Origin: an uncultured Lysobacteraceae bacterium
GTDB lineage: Bacteria > Pseudomonadota > Gammaproteobacteria > Xanthomonadales > Rhodanobacteraceae
Assembly (NCBI GenBank): GCA_946482585.1
Contig: CAMLSI010000296.1
Location: 1 to 6,810, forward strand
DNA: 6,810 nt
Direction: 5' to 3'
In this document: piece after piece, positions 6,744 to 6,810 of the stretch
How positions within the stretch are numbered: the stretch's first letter is position 1
Layout: each line of letters opens with the position of its first letter
Notes under the pieces: generated by a model
Database searches by the model: none
The model's input: only the letters and a program-made list of their open reading frames with translations
What the model was told of the DNA's origin: nothing
Made by a program: the position numbers and the translations under genes

Positions 6744-6810
6744 GCGTCAGGGTCGCTCCACAGGTTCGCAGAACGGCCGGGAAAACGGCCGCAGAGCCCG
6801 AAAGCGTACC
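6744..6810 (-). promoter_or_regulatory. rfbB leader with a 6-bp dyad
   Basis: The 67 nt between rfbB and the right edge have no gene. They contain cggccg (6774-6779) and cggccg (6786-6791) separated by ggaaaa. Because cggccg is its own reverse complement, this is both a direct repeat (aacggccg twice, 12 nt apart) and a potential 6-bp hairpin with a 6-nt loop. No convincing -35/-10 pair is visible, so the promoter may lie beyond the edge. Confidence 0.4.

Noticed and set aside
1..6810. Novel defence, mobile or CRISPR-like system
   Set aside because: No spaced direct repeats, transposase, integrase, toxin-antitoxin or tRNA sequence was seen; all gene-sized frames with motifs belong to nucleotide-sugar synthesis or the S9 peptidase.

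Overview
The window is GC-rich chromosomal DNA in which every convincing gene lies on the minus strand. It reads, in transcription order from the right edge: rfbB (rmlB), rfbA (rmlA), rfbC (rmlC), rfbD (rmlD), manC (xanB/algA type), then, after a 249-bp gap, the N-terminal 490 residues of a secreted S9-family prolyl oligopeptidase-like enzyme cut by the left edge. The GC content, the strong avoidance of codons such as TTA, CTA and TCA, and an rmlBACD block followed directly by a bifunctional GDP-mannose/phosphomannose-isomerase gene point to a high-GC proteobacterium. The arrangement resembles Xanthomonas and its relatives (Xanthomonadales/Lysobacterales). This placement is inference; no rRNA or other strong taxonomic marker is present.

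Region by region: 6744-6810 is the leader of rfbB, with a 6-bp dyad. Positions 3205-6743 hold the four enzymes that convert glucose-1-phosphate to dTDP-L-rhamnose: RfbA makes dTDP-glucose, RfbB dehydrates it, RfbC epimerises it and RfbD reduces it. rfbA and rfbC overlap by 4 nt (GTGA). The other spacers are 65, 55 and 48 nt, so the block plus manC is probably one operon. manC (1720-3156) encodes a two-domain protein whose isomerase domain makes mannose-6-phosphate from fructose-6-phosphate and whose nucleotidyltransferase domain makes GDP-mannose from mannose-1-phosphate. The phosphomannomutase needed between those two steps is not in the window. Together the genes supply dTDP-rhamnose and GDP-mannose for O-antigen, capsule or exopolysaccharide.

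Positions 1471-1719 contain no gene but hold two notable inverted repeats and possibly the promoter of the peptidase gene. No typical intrinsic terminator with a T-run was found there.

I see no mobile element, CRISPR array, tRNA or rRNA, and no clearly new system. The observations worth a second look are small: a repeated Shine-Dalgarno sequence with overlapping hairpins ahead of rfbA, a six-codon leader ORF overlapping the manC start, a pyrimidine-rich leader without a Shine-Dalgarno ahead of rfbD, and the dyads between manC and the peptidase gene. A 4.2-kb open frame on the plus strand is an antisense shadow of the genes.
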